Source of the DNA: CAWCTD01 sp963798455
GTDB taxonomy: Bacteria; Acidobacteriota; Terriglobia; Bryobacterales; Bryobacteraceae
Assembly: GCA_963798455.1 (NCBI GenBank)
Contig: CAWCTD010000004.1
Coordinates: 1,302,001 to 1,366,000, forward strand
Length of the DNA stretch: 64,000 nt
Reading direction: 5' to 3'
Below the pieces are notes generated by a model that saw only the letters and a program-made list of their open reading frames with translations, was not told the DNA's origin and did no database searches. Positions 19,188 to 28,265 of this stretch are shown here, one piece after another; the stretch's first letter is position 1, and each line of letters begins with the position of its first letter. Both the position numbers and the translations under genes were made by a program.

Positions 19188-19322
19188 CCGACTCCGAGAC
19201 ACTTACACACTCACAGAAAGGAGCCCAGACTGCTCAGCCCCCATCATCCTTCAGGCTCATCCTTCGATTGGAATATGCTTACCTGCCCGCTATGGTGCGC
19301 GTCATGTGTATGAACATAAAGG

Positions 19323-20673
19323 GGTTCTGAGCAAGAATTCGTGGGGACCCGCATTTCATGCTGCTTTCTTGAGCACCACGAATTCGGTCTTGGTCACCGC
19401 CATGCGCTGGGCCTTCAGGAGCAGGTAGCGCAGGTTCTTGTAGCCGCGACCCCGGCGTAGCAGGGCTTTGATGTTCCCGTTCACCGCCTCCACCACCCCC
19501 ATGGGGACCTTGGTGCGGCAGTAGTTCAGAATCCCCTCCAGATGATCCAGCAACATCCGCGCCAGCTTCTCAAAGGGTTTCAGGCGCTGCCACCGAAGTT
19601 GATCGATCCAACTCTGCAGATAGCGCAGCATCGCCCCTTCGTAGTAGTAGTTCCAAAGCCGATCCAGGCTTTCTTTCAGCAGGTAGGCTTTTAGCAGCTT
19701 CCGGTTCAAAGCGAACAGATGGTTCAGTTCCTGCCGCTTGACCCAGGTCAGGTTCACCCAGCGCGTCAACAGCAGCCAGCGCTTCCCTTTCACCAACCCG
19801 CGCATGCGCCCCCCTTTGCGGAAAAACTCCGCCCGCCGCACTTCATCAATGGCGCCGTTGGCATGCTGCATGACGTGGAACTTGTCGTACACAATCTGGC
19901 AGTTCGGCACCCACTGCTCGATGCTCAGCCGGTACGGCTCCCACATGTCCACGCAGGCCGCCTCAATCCCTCGCCGCTGCTTGGCGCTCAACTGAGTGCG
20001 GAAGAATTCGTCCAGAGTCTCTTTCTTCCGCTCCTGCCCAAACCACAGCGGCTCGGTGCTTTCCAGGTTCGACACCACCGTCAGAAACTTCTGCTTCTTG
20101 CCCAGGTGGATCTCGTCGACTCCCATCTGCCGCAGCGCCGGCTTGCGTCGCGTCGCATCCCAACGCTCCAGGTATCGCAGATCGATCGCCCGCACCGTGC
20201 TGGCCGGCAAACCGAACTGCCGCGCCACTTGCCGGGCCGCCGCGCTCTCGCAGGCCAGCCCCACCGCGTCCTCGAACCTCTTGGAGAATGGCGCCTTGCT
20301 GGGCAACTGCAATACCTTCTCCCGTTTGACCCCGCACTCCGGGCACTTCACCCGGTAGATCTCTATGAACACGGTCGTCTGAAACTCGCCCCACGGCAGG
20401 TCCCGCACCGCCCGCTCACGGATGTCGTAGATCTCGCTGAACTTCCGGCTGCATCCCGAACACCCGATCTGCCGGTTGCCCCGCTTGCGCCGTACCCAAA
20501 GCCGCAATACCCTGGCCTGCTCATCGATCTCGTGCCGGTACACTTGGTAGCCCGGCCCCCCTCAGAATCTTGGTGAACTCCCTGTCGGTTGGCAACCCCC
20601 AAGTCTACCCCCGACAGGCTCCTCATCAGAATTCAACACATCCAGGCGGTCTCACAGATTCCTGCGCAGAGCC
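19323..20673 (-). mobile_element. ISL3-type insertion sequence, copy B
   Basis: 1,351 bp, the same length, orientation and boundaries as copy A, 9,037 bases further on, with one visible base difference. Its flanks are CATAAAGG (left) and CAGAAAAC (right). The right flank matches the left flank of copy A (CAAAAAAC) at 7 of 8 bases. Its right end lies 11 bases from a -35-like box for the TonB receptor gene at 20766. Confidence 0.93.
19356..20543 (-). CDS. ISL3-family transposase, copy B
   Basis: 395 residues, identical in translation to the copy at 10319-11506, with the same GTG start and the same zinc-ribbon, helix-turn-helix and DDE segments. Identity of both copies implies recent duplication or ongoing homogenisation. 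Both copies face the same way, so recombination between them would delete the 9 kb segment containing the sulfatase and the frameshifted receptor. Confidence 0.94.
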   Translation of the reverse strand: MYRHEIDEQARVLRLWVRRKRGNRQIGCSGCSRKFSEIYDIRERAVRDLPWGEFQTTVFIEIYRVKCPECGVKREKVLQLPSKAPFSKRFEDAVGLACESAAARQVARQFGLPASTVRAIDLRYLERWDATRRKPALRQMGVDEIHLGKKQKFLTVVSNLESTEPLWFGQERKKETLDEFFRTQLSAKQRRGIEAACVDMWEPYRLSIEQWVPNCQIVYDKFHVMQHANGAIDEVRRAEFFRKGGRMRGLVKGKRWLLLTRWVNLTWVKRQELNHLFALNRKLLKAYLLKESLDRLWNYYYEGAMLRYLQSWIDQLRWQRLKPFEKLARMLLDHLEGILNYCRTKVPMGVVEAVNGNIKALLRRGRGYKNLRYLLLKAQRMAVTKTEFVVLKKAA

Positions 20674-20683
20674 CAGAAAACTA

Positions 20684-20712
20684 TTGACTACGGGGAGCAT
20701 TTGTAGTAAACT
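20684..20712 (+). promoter_or_regulatory. Sigma-70-like promoter for TonB receptor operon
   Basis: TTGACT at 20684-20689 and TAAACT at 20707-20712, separated by 17 bases, 54 bases upstream of the receptor ATG. It lies entirely outside the IS but only 11 bases from its right end, so the insertion has cut off any further upstream control. Confidence 0.55.
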
Positions 20713-20765
20713 TTCATCTCCGAAATAGACGTTATTCCTTGTCTTTAAATGACGGAGGTTATTCA

Positions 20766-23700
20766 ATGTCTTTACAGGTAATCTGGCGGACCTCTTGGTC
20801 ACTGGCTGTTTCGTTGCTGGTTTTAGGCTCTCTGCTCGCGGTCCCGATCTACGGTCAAGGCGAGCGGGCCACAGTCACCGGAACGGTGATGGACAGCAGT
20901 AGGGCCATCGTCGTGGGGGCTAAGGTCTCGATTCGGAACATCCAGACGAACGTAGTAACGCAAACGACCACCAATTCGGCCGGCATCTACTACCTGCCGG
21001 CGTTGCCCCCGGGACGCTATGAACTCAAAGTTGACCAGACTGGCTTTCGGCCGGCGATCGTGGCCGATATCCCCCTTGGCGCCGCTTTCACGGCCACCTT
21101 CAACGTTACCTTGGAGGTAGGCACAGTCACACAAGCTGTGGAGGTCCAGGCAACGGCCGTCCAACTGGAGGCTCAGACTACCGGGCTAGGCAAGATCCTG
21201 CAGAACCAAAGCATCGCCGAGCTTCCTGTAGTCGCACGAGACCCGACGAGCCTGCTTTCGTTACTGCCCGGAGTACAACCGCAGGCTGGCGCAGCGCTCT
21301 CGACAGGGATAATGGCAAAGATGAGCGGTGGCACGGCTATTCAAAACTCCCTGCTGACCGACGGCGGGCAAAGTTCAGGGTTTAGCACACGCAGCGCCGC
21401 CATAGTTCCCCTTGAATCGGTACAGGAGGTTCGGGTCGACACGACAACTTACGCCTCGGAATTTGGCCGCTCCGGCGGGGGCGTCATCAACGTCGTTACT
21501 AAATCAGGAACTAACCAATTCCATGGCGTAGGGTACGAGTTCCTTCAGAACGACCATCTGAACGCAAATAGCTGGCAAAACAACAGAAGCAAGGTGACGA
21601 GAGGCCTTTACCAAAACAACCTATATGGAGCAGCCATTGGCGGACCGATCATTCGGGACCGAACCTTCTTTTTCTTCAACTACGAGGCGGGGCGCCAGGG
21701 CACTCCCCTCCAATTCCTTGGGACTGTGCCCACGGCGCTCCAAAAGCTGGGCGATTTCACGCAAACCCTAAATGGAACCGGACAGCCGATCATCACCTAC
21801 GACCCAGTGACGACGCGCTCCGACCCCGCACGGCCGGGGCAATACATCCGGGACCCCTTTCCCGACAACACAATTCCGCAGCCCCGAATTAATCCAGTAT
21901 CTTCGAATGTGCTCAAATATTGGCCCGATGCCAACCGGCCCGGAGAAGGCCCCGCGGCCTTCAATAATTACTTTAAAGCCGCCAAGAGCATAAATCATAC
22001 CGACACCTGGTTATTACGCATTGACCACGTCATTTCAGACAAACATCGGCTTTTCGGGCGGTTTGACGGCAGGCAGGCCCGATCTTTCACTTCCGGCCTA
22101 GGAGTCGAAGATGTCGCCCTCATTTCCAGTAACATTTCGAGTACCCCGATACGGGATGGCCTGGTAAGCTTTACCTCTACATTTTCGCCCTCTTTGCTAG
22201 GAGAGTTACGCCTGAGTTACGTGCGTCTGCAGTCACAAAGCGAGTGGGACGGTAAGGGGTTCGATATAGCGTCACTAGGATTTCCGTCGAGCCTGGTAAA
22301 AGCTATAAGGTACAACACATTTCCGAACATCAGCGTATCGCAGTATACCTCGGGTACGGGTCTTTCGGTTAGCAGAGGAACTTCGCTCGAAGTGGACAGC
22401 ATCTCTGGGGGCAATAAGAGTCTTAGTCCCTCGGATAATTGGCAACTCCAGTACCACCTTACATGGTTACAAAACCGGCACAAAATCAAGTTTGGAACCG
22501 ACCTCCAACTTATCAGGCTCAATAGTGCGACCACAAATAGTCCCGCGGGTGCGTACTTCTTTGATCGCCTCTATACGCAAGGTCCGAATCCGCTTCAGAC
22601 CAGTTCAACGTCCGGGAGCGGTCTTGCCAGCTTCCTTCTCGGGGTTCCTGTCTCCGATCGCATCAGTTTTGATCCCGCCCTTATGGCCTCAGGAAGATAT
22701 TATGCATTCTATGTTCAGGACGACGTTCAACTGACGAGAAAGCTGACGGCTAACCTGGGAGTGCGCTATGAGTACGCAACACCATTTGCGGATAAATTCG
22801 GCCAGGTCGGTTTCTTCGATTTCAACGGAATTGAACCTGTTACCGGCGCCAAAGGGACCTTTCAGATCGCTCAGCCCGGGCAGTATCAAACTAACCCAGA
22901 AAAGAAGCACTTCAGTCCTCGAGTGGGGCTGGCGTACAGCCTCAGACGGAACACGGTGATTCGCGCAGCCGGCGCCGTTTTTTTCGCGCCCACCGACTCA
23001 CTGAACCCCGGCACATCAGACTGGGGGAACGGAATGTTTGAATTGTACGAGGGCTCGTTAGGCCCGCCAAGTACGTTTCCGAACACTCCGCCTCCTGGAG
23101 GGTCCTGGTCCAATCCCTTTGCGGCTGGCCTCGTTGAGCCGAGTCGCTCCGAGACGTTCCCCGGGCAAAATGTTAGGACCTTTAATCGCGATCACCCTCC
23201 AGCCTATGTGGCGAATTGGACGTTCAATATCCAGCGTATGGTGACTCCGACTCTATTAGTGCAAGTTGGTTATGTGGGAAGTAAAATCACCCATCTAGCA
23301 CAAAACCGGTTTTATAACCAAAATGATCCGGTGCTTCTGCCGTTGGGTTCCAAGCTGCTGGAACAAGTTCCGAACCCGTACTATGGCAAGATCACATCAG
23401 GGAGCCTCAGCTTTCCCACCGTGCAGAGGCGGCAGCTTCTGCGGCCGTATCCGCAGTATTTGCAATTGATGATCGTCCGGGATGGATACGGCGACCAGCA
23501 TTACAACAGCTTCCAGTTGCGAATCGACAAGCAGTACAGTCACGGGCTGACTCTCTCAGCAGCGTACACCATCGCCAAGACTATCACGAACAACTCCGAG
23601 TCAGGAGGGGACCTTGGCCCGCAGGACGCACTGTATAATCCTAACTACAGCCGCTCGCTCGACAAGGACGACATTCCTCAACGATTGGTTTTGAGTTACA

Positions 23701-24227
23701 TGTGGGAGCTGCCGGTAGGTAAAAGCAGAACGCATCTGTCGAGGGGCTTGTTAAGTGAGGTAATTGGCAACTGGCAACTTAACGGCATCGCGGTTTTCCA
23801 GAGCGGCGTACCCCTTCGGATCACGGCATCCGATACGACGGGCCTGCTGGACTTTGCGCTGAACGCCGGTCGCGGCAATCGGTTATGTAACCCAGTTCTC
23901 CCCAGCGGACAACGGACAACGTCTGCATATTTTAACACGGCATGTTTTGCGACAGCACCCGCGTTTACAATGCCGACGGATTCAATGACTCAACCGCAGT
24001 TGCGTGATTATGGACGTAGGAACTTTGATGTCTCGCTTATCAGGAACCACCCGTTTAAGGAGCGCTACAATGTGCAGTTCCGCGTCGAGGCGTTTAATGT
24101 GTTCAACACCCCGAGACTTAGCCTGGGCAAGGATTCGAGCGTGGCAGTAGGTAATGCTCAATTTGGCAAGGTGTTGATAGGTACCGATCCGCGACGGGTT
24201 ACGCTTGGCCTGCGCTTCGTTTTTTGA
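20766..24227 (+). CDS. TonB-dependent receptor with carboxypeptidase-regulatory-like domain
   Basis: A 1,153-residue outer-membrane receptor, probably for energised uptake of an oligosaccharide. Order: signal peptide (about 1-30, ending PIYGQG), carboxypeptidase-regulatory-like Ig domain (VTGTVMDSSRAIVVGAKV to about 110), plug with VARDPTSLLSLLPGVQPQAG and SEFGRSGGGVINVVTKSG, then a long beta-barrel ending in Phe (LGLRFVF). I chose the ATG at 20766 with GGAGG nine bases upstream over a TTG at 20739. It heads a plus-strand set with a mannonate dehydratase and a sulfatase, suggesting a sulfated, uronic-acid-related substrate. It is the same type as the frameshifted receptor at 13525-17308 but clearly diverged. 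Confidence 0.93.
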   Translation: MSLQVIWRTSWSLAVSLLVLGSLLAVPIYGQGERATVTGTVMDSSRAIVVGAKVSIRNIQTNVVTQTTTNSAGIYYLPALPPGRYELKVDQTGFRPAIVADIPLGAAFTATFNVTLEVGTVTQAVEVQATAVQLEAQTTGLGKILQNQSIAELPVVARDPTSLLSLLPGVQPQAGAALSTGIMAKMSGGTAIQNSLLTDGGQSSGFSTRSAAIVPLESVQEVRVDTTTYASEFGRSGGGVINVVTKSGTNQFHGVGYEFLQNDHLNANSWQNNRSKVTRGLYQNNLYGAAIGGPIIRDRTFFFFNYEAGRQGTPLQFLGTVPTALQKLGDFTQTLNGTGQPIITYDPVTTRSDPARPGQYIRDPFPDNTIPQPRINPVSSNVLKYWPDANRPGEGPAAFNNYFKAAKSINHTDTWLLRIDHVISDKHRLFGRFDGRQARSFTSGLGVEDVALISSNISSTPIRDGLVSFTSTFSPSLLGELRLSYVRLQSQSEWDGKGFDIASLGFPSSLVKAIRYNTFPNISVSQYTSGTGLSVSRGTSLEVDSISGGNKSLSPSDNWQLQYHLTWLQNRHKIKFGTDLQLIRLNSATTNSPAGAYFFDRLYTQGPNPLQTSSTSGSGLASFLLGVPVSDRISFDPALMASGRYYAFYVQDDVQLTRKLTANLGVRYEYATPFADKFGQVGFFDFNGIEPVTGAKGTFQIAQPGQYQTNPEKKHFSPRVGLAYSLRRNTVIRAAGAVFFAPTDSLNPGTSDWGNGMFELYEGSLGPPSTFPNTPPPGGSWSNPFAAGLVEPSRSETFPGQNVRTFNRDHPPAYVANWTFNIQRMVTPTLLVQVGYVGSKITHLAQNRFYNQNDPVLLPLGSKLLEQVPNPYYGKITSGSLSFPTVQRRQLLRPYPQYLQLMIVRDGYGDQHYNSFQLRIDKQYSHGLTLSAAYTIAKTITNNSESGGDLGPQDALYNPNYSRSLDKDDIPQRLVLSYMWELPVGKSRTHLSRGLLSEVIGNWQLNGIAVFQSGVPLRITASDTTGLLDFALNAGRGNRLCNPVLPSGQRTTSAYFNTACFATAPAFTMPTDSMTQPQLRDYGRRNFDVSLIRNHPFKERYNVQFRVEAFNVFNTPRLSLGKDSSVAVGNAQFGKVLIGTDPRRVTLGLRFVF

Positions 24228-24383
24228 GAGCAGAAGTACTTCGGTTCTTGAGACTGAATCAGCCGGACGCATTTGCGGCATGTAATCATGCGGGTGCGGC
24301 GTGAGAGGTGCTTTGAGGTGTTCCCGGACGAACGCGAGATGCACATCCTCGCCGTGGCCGGGTGGAATTTTGTGGGAGGAATC

Positions 24384-25565
24384 ATGGAGAGAAGAGATTT
24401 TGGCAAGATCGTTATGGCGAGCGCGTTGGGAAGCACTTGTCGAGAGTTTTCACAATTGGCCCTCGCGGCCCCGGCCATGCAAGGGCCGCCTTTAGTACCC
24501 GGCGTTCCAGCACCGCCGCCGCGAGACCTGGGAGATCCGGAGGAGGGCAAACCCCGCCATCTGGCTCCATTGAACCCATTCGGCGCAGGCGCCGGGATTG
24601 GTATCGGCGACAGGTTTCCTGCCCAGCCGGGAGCAGAAACCTTTGTCTTCTACCGTACCGCCGGTATCGAATACGGCAGCATTCTGGCCAGACTGGATCA
24701 GGTCAGCTACGACTTTATGGCACGGCGGCGCGACGAGATGGAGAAGCAGGGCGTTCGCCTGCTCAACGTGAACGTCGTCGGACTTCACTGTGACCCCGTG
24801 ATTGTCCTCGGTCTGCCGGGCGTTGAGGAGAAGCTCGAGCGGTACAAGCAGTTTCTGCGCGACGCCGGGAAAGCCGGAGTCCCGTACACGACTTACGGAC
24901 ATATGGCAAACCTGCGGCTGGGGTATGGAGGTACCGGCCGAGGGCGGGCGCGCGGTCTGACAACCCGGGTCTTCGACGAAGCTGTGGCCAAATCCTACCC
25001 GCTCTCCCACGGCCGGGTGTATAGCGAGAAGGAAATCTGGCAAAGTTTTACGCGCTTCGCCAAGGCTGTGGTTCCGGTCGCCGAGGAGGCTGGAGTGCAC
25101 ATCGGCCTGCACCCCGACGACCCGCCGATCCCCACCCTCGGGGGCGTGGCTCGCGTCTTTCGCAACTATGACGGTTACAGCCGCGCCCTCGAAATCAGCA
25201 ACAGCCCGAATTTCGGTTTCTGCCTGTGCGTGGGCACGTGGGCTGAAGGCGGCAGCGCCACCGGCAAAAGCCCCGTGGAGATGATCCGCGAGTTCGCTCC
25301 CACGGGCAAGATCTTCAAGATCCATTTCCGCAACATCGACCAGCCGCTGCCCAGGTTCACCGAGACCTTCTTGGACGATGGCTTTCTGGACATGCACGAA
25401 ATCATGAGGGAGCTGCGGAAGGCCAACTTCAACGGGGTCGTCGTTCCCGATCATGTACCCGGCGGCGCCGGAGGGGCGAGTAACGCCTATCTGATCGGCT
25501 ACATGCGCGCCCTTCGCGCTGTCGTGAATAAGGAGTTTGCTCAGTCGAAGCCCGGCCGAGCCTGA
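24384..25565 (+). CDS. Mannonate dehydratase, UxuA family, with Tat-like signal
   Basis: Predicted to dehydrate D-mannonate to 2-keto-3-deoxygluconate in hexuronate catabolism. The 393-residue protein has the family metal-site motif HPDDPP near residue 242, HFRN near 315 and a VPDHVP segment near 355 within a TIM-barrel-like fold. The N-terminus MERRDFGKIVMASALGS looks like a twin-arginine signal, whereas characterised UxuA enzymes are cytosolic. I chose the ATG at 24384 because GGGAGGA precedes it by three bases; the longer frame from 24273 has no signal or ribosome site. It sits between a TonB receptor and a sulfatase on the same strand. The actual substrate may differ from mannonate. Confidence 0.85.
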   Translation: MERRDFGKIVMASALGSTCREFSQLALAAPAMQGPPLVPGVPAPPPRDLGDPEEGKPRHLAPLNPFGAGAGIGIGDRFPAQPGAETFVFYRTAGIEYGSILARLDQVSYDFMARRRDEMEKQGVRLLNVNVVGLHCDPVIVLGLPGVEEKLERYKQFLRDAGKAGVPYTTYGHMANLRLGYGGTGRGRARGLTTRVFDEAVAKSYPLSHGRVYSEKEIWQSFTRFAKAVVPVAEEAGVHIGLHPDDPPIPTLGGVARVFRNYDGYSRALEISNSPNFGFCLCVGTWAEGGSATGKSPVEMIREFAPTGKIFKIHFRNIDQPLPRFTETFLDDGFLDMHEIMRELRKANFNGVVVPDHVPGGAGGASNAYLIGYMRALRAVVNKEFAQSKPGRA

Positions 25566-25603
25566 CGACTGGTCATGAATTCAGGAAGGAGAGGCGCGAG
25601 AAA

Positions 25604-27082
25604 ATGAATAGGAGGGATTTTCTGCAATCCGGCCTCGGGGCCGCGGTGGCTCAAACAGCCGCCCCTGCCCGGCCGAATATTCTGTTGTTTTGCACAGATC
25701 AGCAGCGATTCGACACGATTCGTTCACTTGGTAACGAGCACATCCGCACACCCAGCCTGGACCGCCTCGTTGGCGACGGCGTGGCCTTCACCAATGCCTA
25801 CTGCCAGACACCGATCTGTACACCAAGCAGGGCTTCGTTCTTGACCGGCTGTTACGCCAGTTCGTTGCACGTGAACCGAAACGGCAACGAGTTCTTTCCC
25901 TCCCACCTGACGCCACGTCTGATCTCCCGCATGCTCCAGGGCGCCGGGTACGATTGCGGGATGGTCGGGAAGTTCCACCTGTCCTCTTCATACAAGAGAG
26001 TGGAGCCGCGCCTGCAGGACGGCTACCGGCTCTTCGAGTGGAGCCATGCGCCCCGCCAGGACTGGCCGGTCGAGCAGCAGGGCTATATGCGCTGGCTGCG
26101 CGACCAAGGGGTGGACTTCAAGAAAGCGTACGGCGCGCGCCGCTTCCCTGACCGCCCGGCGGAGTTCAATGCGGGCATCGCGGCCCGCTACCACGAGGTC
26201 ACCTGGTGCACGGAGACCGCAATCTCCTGGATGCGCGGTAAACTTACAGCACCGTGGTTCATCACGGTGAACACGTACGCGCCGCATCCCCCGTTTCATC
26301 CGCCGCCTGAGTTTCTCGAGAGAATGCAGCCTTCTGCGATGCCCTTGCCGTTGTGGGGACCCGGCGAGATGCGGAACCAAGCCCCTTTTTCGAGAGTCGA
26401 TTTTCAGTCCAAACCGCGCGATCCGTCCACTTATCCCAGCCGGTACATGAAAGCGGCCTACTATGCCCAGGTCGAGTTCATCGACGACAGCTTCGGGCAG
26501 GTGCTGGACGCGCTGGAAGCCACCGGCCAGCGCGAAAACACGTTGATCGTCTTCACGGCCGATCACGGCGAAACCATGGGCGACCACGGATACGTTCACA
26601 AAGGGTGCCGTTTCTACGAAGGGTTATCCCACGTGCCGTTGCTGTTCTCCTGGCCCGCCCGGTTTCGCAAACGCATGAAAAGTCCGGCTCTGGTGGAATT
26701 GACGGATCTGGTCCCGACGCTGCTGGATGCCGTCGGCGTGCCGCTACCTGGGTATCTGCACGGCAAGTCCCTGCTGCCCATCCTAAACGGACAGGCGGAT
26801 CCGGGGAAACACCGCGAGTTCGTGCGCAGCGAGTACCACGACGTTCTCGACCTGCCGGACGGAACCCACGCGAACATGCTCCGCAACGAGCGCTACAAAC
26901 TGGTGCACTATCATGGCCACCCGACCGGCGAGCTGTATGACCTCGAAAAAGACCCCAACGAGTTCAATAATCTCTGGGACGATCGCGGCAGCCAAAGCTT
27001 GAAGTTGGCGCTGACTAGACACTTGTTCGACGCCGTGATGCTTACCACTGACCCCGGCCAGCCACGGATCGGGCCGATGTGA
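25604..27082 (+). CDS. Tat-signalled sulfatase (formylglycine type)
   Basis: A 492-residue arylsulfatase-family protein, probably periplasmic or outward-facing, removing sulfate from a carbohydrate. MNRRDFLQSG is a twin-arginine motif. PNILLFCTDQQRFDTI opens the fold, C72 in ICTPSRASFLTG is the formylglycine cysteine in a C-x-P-S-R context, and VFTADHGETMGDHG gives metal ligands. It starts 38 bases after the mannonate dehydratase with a GGAAGGAGAGG-like ribosome site, so they are probably cotranscribed. It is only distantly similar to the sulfatase at 11777-13405. Confidence 0.92.
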   Translation: MNRRDFLQSGLGAAVAQTAAPARPNILLFCTDQQRFDTIRSLGNEHIRTPSLDRLVGDGVAFTNAYCQTPICTPSRASFLTGCYASSLHVNRNGNEFFPSHLTPRLISRMLQGAGYDCGMVGKFHLSSSYKRVEPRLQDGYRLFEWSHAPRQDWPVEQQGYMRWLRDQGVDFKKAYGARRFPDRPAEFNAGIAARYHEVTWCTETAISWMRGKLTAPWFITVNTYAPHPPFHPPPEFLERMQPSAMPLPLWGPGEMRNQAPFSRVDFQSKPRDPSTYPSRYMKAAYYAQVEFIDDSFGQVLDALEATGQRENTLIVFTADHGETMGDHGYVHKGCRFYEGLSHVPLLFSWPARFRKRMKSPALVELTDLVPTLLDAVGVPLPGYLHGKSLLPILNGQADPGKHREFVRSEYHDVLDLPDGTHANMLRNERYKLVHYHGHPTGELYDLEKDPNEFNNLWDDRGSQSLKLALTRHLFDAVMLTTDPGQPRIGPM

Positions 27083-27335
27083 ACACATACTGTAACCCGG
27101 CGAACGAACCCCCGATCTTCCCGAGGCGGCGAGAAACGGCATCATTTGGGGCTGTCGGCCGCAGAAACTCCGGTCGAGCTTGGAGCGCGGTTTGGTAACG
27201 CGCGATCCTGGCCGTTCATGGCGGCTCCACTGATCTTCTTCCCAACTCTGTGACATTGCCTCAGACCGGCTGAGATGGTCCTGATCGATTTGGCGCGGTT
27301 CGTGTGGTCGTGGTAGGGACGGCCCTTACGGACCG
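27083..27335. other. Intergenic region, no gene seen
   Basis: Downstream of the sulfatase and before the group II intron 3' end. No supported coding frame; a terminator for the plus-strand operon is expected but not identified. Confidence 0.45.
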
Positions 27336-27845
27336 CCGCCGAGTAGGCCTGGGGGATTTCACCCCGAGCCTCTCACAGAATTGTGCATGACTGTCTCCAG
27401 TCACACGGCTCGTGCCATCCATGGAGAGCTGCCGCCCACCGCCACAAGCCAGTCGGTTCCTCCTGTTGCCAGTCAACCATGTCGATCATGACGCGAATGG
27501 CCTGCCCCCTTCGCCTCACAGATATTACTCCGCTTCATCGCTACCATGGGACAGTCCGCCCCTGCCCTGCGTATCGGTACTTTCGGCCTCGCGGGGCTGC
27601 CGCTTGTGCCTTTTCCTTTATCACCGCCGGACAGGTTCTCAAGTTCCATACCAGACCCAAGGCTAGAGTTATGCCACATGTACCCCGGACATCACATCGT
27701 CAGTAACCAGGTTTCCGCCATCCTCGTCCCGAAGAGCGGGGGCGCTCCGCTTTTGATGCCAACCGTAGATCTGTTTCGCGGCCTCATCGGTGGTTCACTT
27801 GCGTTCGTCTCTCTAACCCATACATGACGTGATCTCCTCACGCCT
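27336..27845 (-). ncRNA. Group II intron remnant without reverse transcriptase
   Basis: Read on the minus strand, this segment has sequences typical of the 5' ribozyme domains of bacterial group II introns (near 27797-27755, CCGATGAGGCCGCGAAACAG; further on GCCCCGCGAGGCCGAAAGTA and ACTGTCCCATGGTAGCGATG). It then passes almost directly into domain V (27378-27411, 34 bases starting GAGCCGTGTG) and domain VI (27341-27377, GGGGTGAAATCCCCC hairpin with CCTACTC). The domain IV reverse transcriptase is missing. The 5' boundary is approximate and no GTGYG start was found. It may be a dead relic or an intron dependent on a maturase elsewhere. Confidence 0.72.
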
Positions 27846-27995
27846 TTTCCGCAAAGTTCACCACCACCGTCATTGAACGGCAGCAGCTTACGATCGTTTG
27901 AGGCCTGCTCCTGCAAGCCGGCTCCGAAGGGTCCTCCTTCATCTCTGGTACAGCATCGAGCTCCAAAGAACGCGTTCTTGACACAACCCCGCACA

Positions 27996-28028
27996 GATCC
28001 GTACGTGCGGCGGTACCGCATATGGCTC
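27996..28028 (-). ncRNA. Second group II intron domain V-like hairpin
   Basis: On the minus strand GAGCCATATGCGG pairs with CCGCACGTACGGATC, the domain V pattern (about 33 bases, AGC triad near the base). It is separate from the intron remnant at 27336-27845 and has no recognisable domain VI or reverse transcriptase, so it is likely the stub of another intron. Confidence 0.55.
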
Positions 28029-28265
28029 TTGCCTAAGGTTGGATGTGACGCGAAGAAGCGCTCTTCCGGGTGTGGATGCAACACCCGGCAGCGCCGCGCC
28101 GCGACTTGGTTGCGTATTCCGACGATGCCGATCAGTGATTTGGACGGGATGCCGATCACGATCGGAGCGAAGCGACGCCGGTAAGTCGATTGTGACCGAG
28201 TTGATCGGCATCCGTCAAGAAGAATCGGTTGTCACTTCCCGGGGCGGGCGTTGTTGCGCCGCGGC

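Larger units (their letters stand above)
17758..19263 (+). mobile_element. Insertion sequence with rve-type transposase
   Basis: About 1.5 kb bounded by the sequence AGGATGAGCCTGAAGGA at 17758 and its inverted counterpart ending at 19263. A third, direct copy of the motif (AAGATGAGCCTGAAGG) lies inside the left end near 17792-17808. The single transposase gene fills most of it, and the 3' tail holds a strongly structured segment (19080-19187). I do not see a target duplication. The IS family is not named with confidence; the transposase is of the integrase-core type. Confidence 0.75.
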
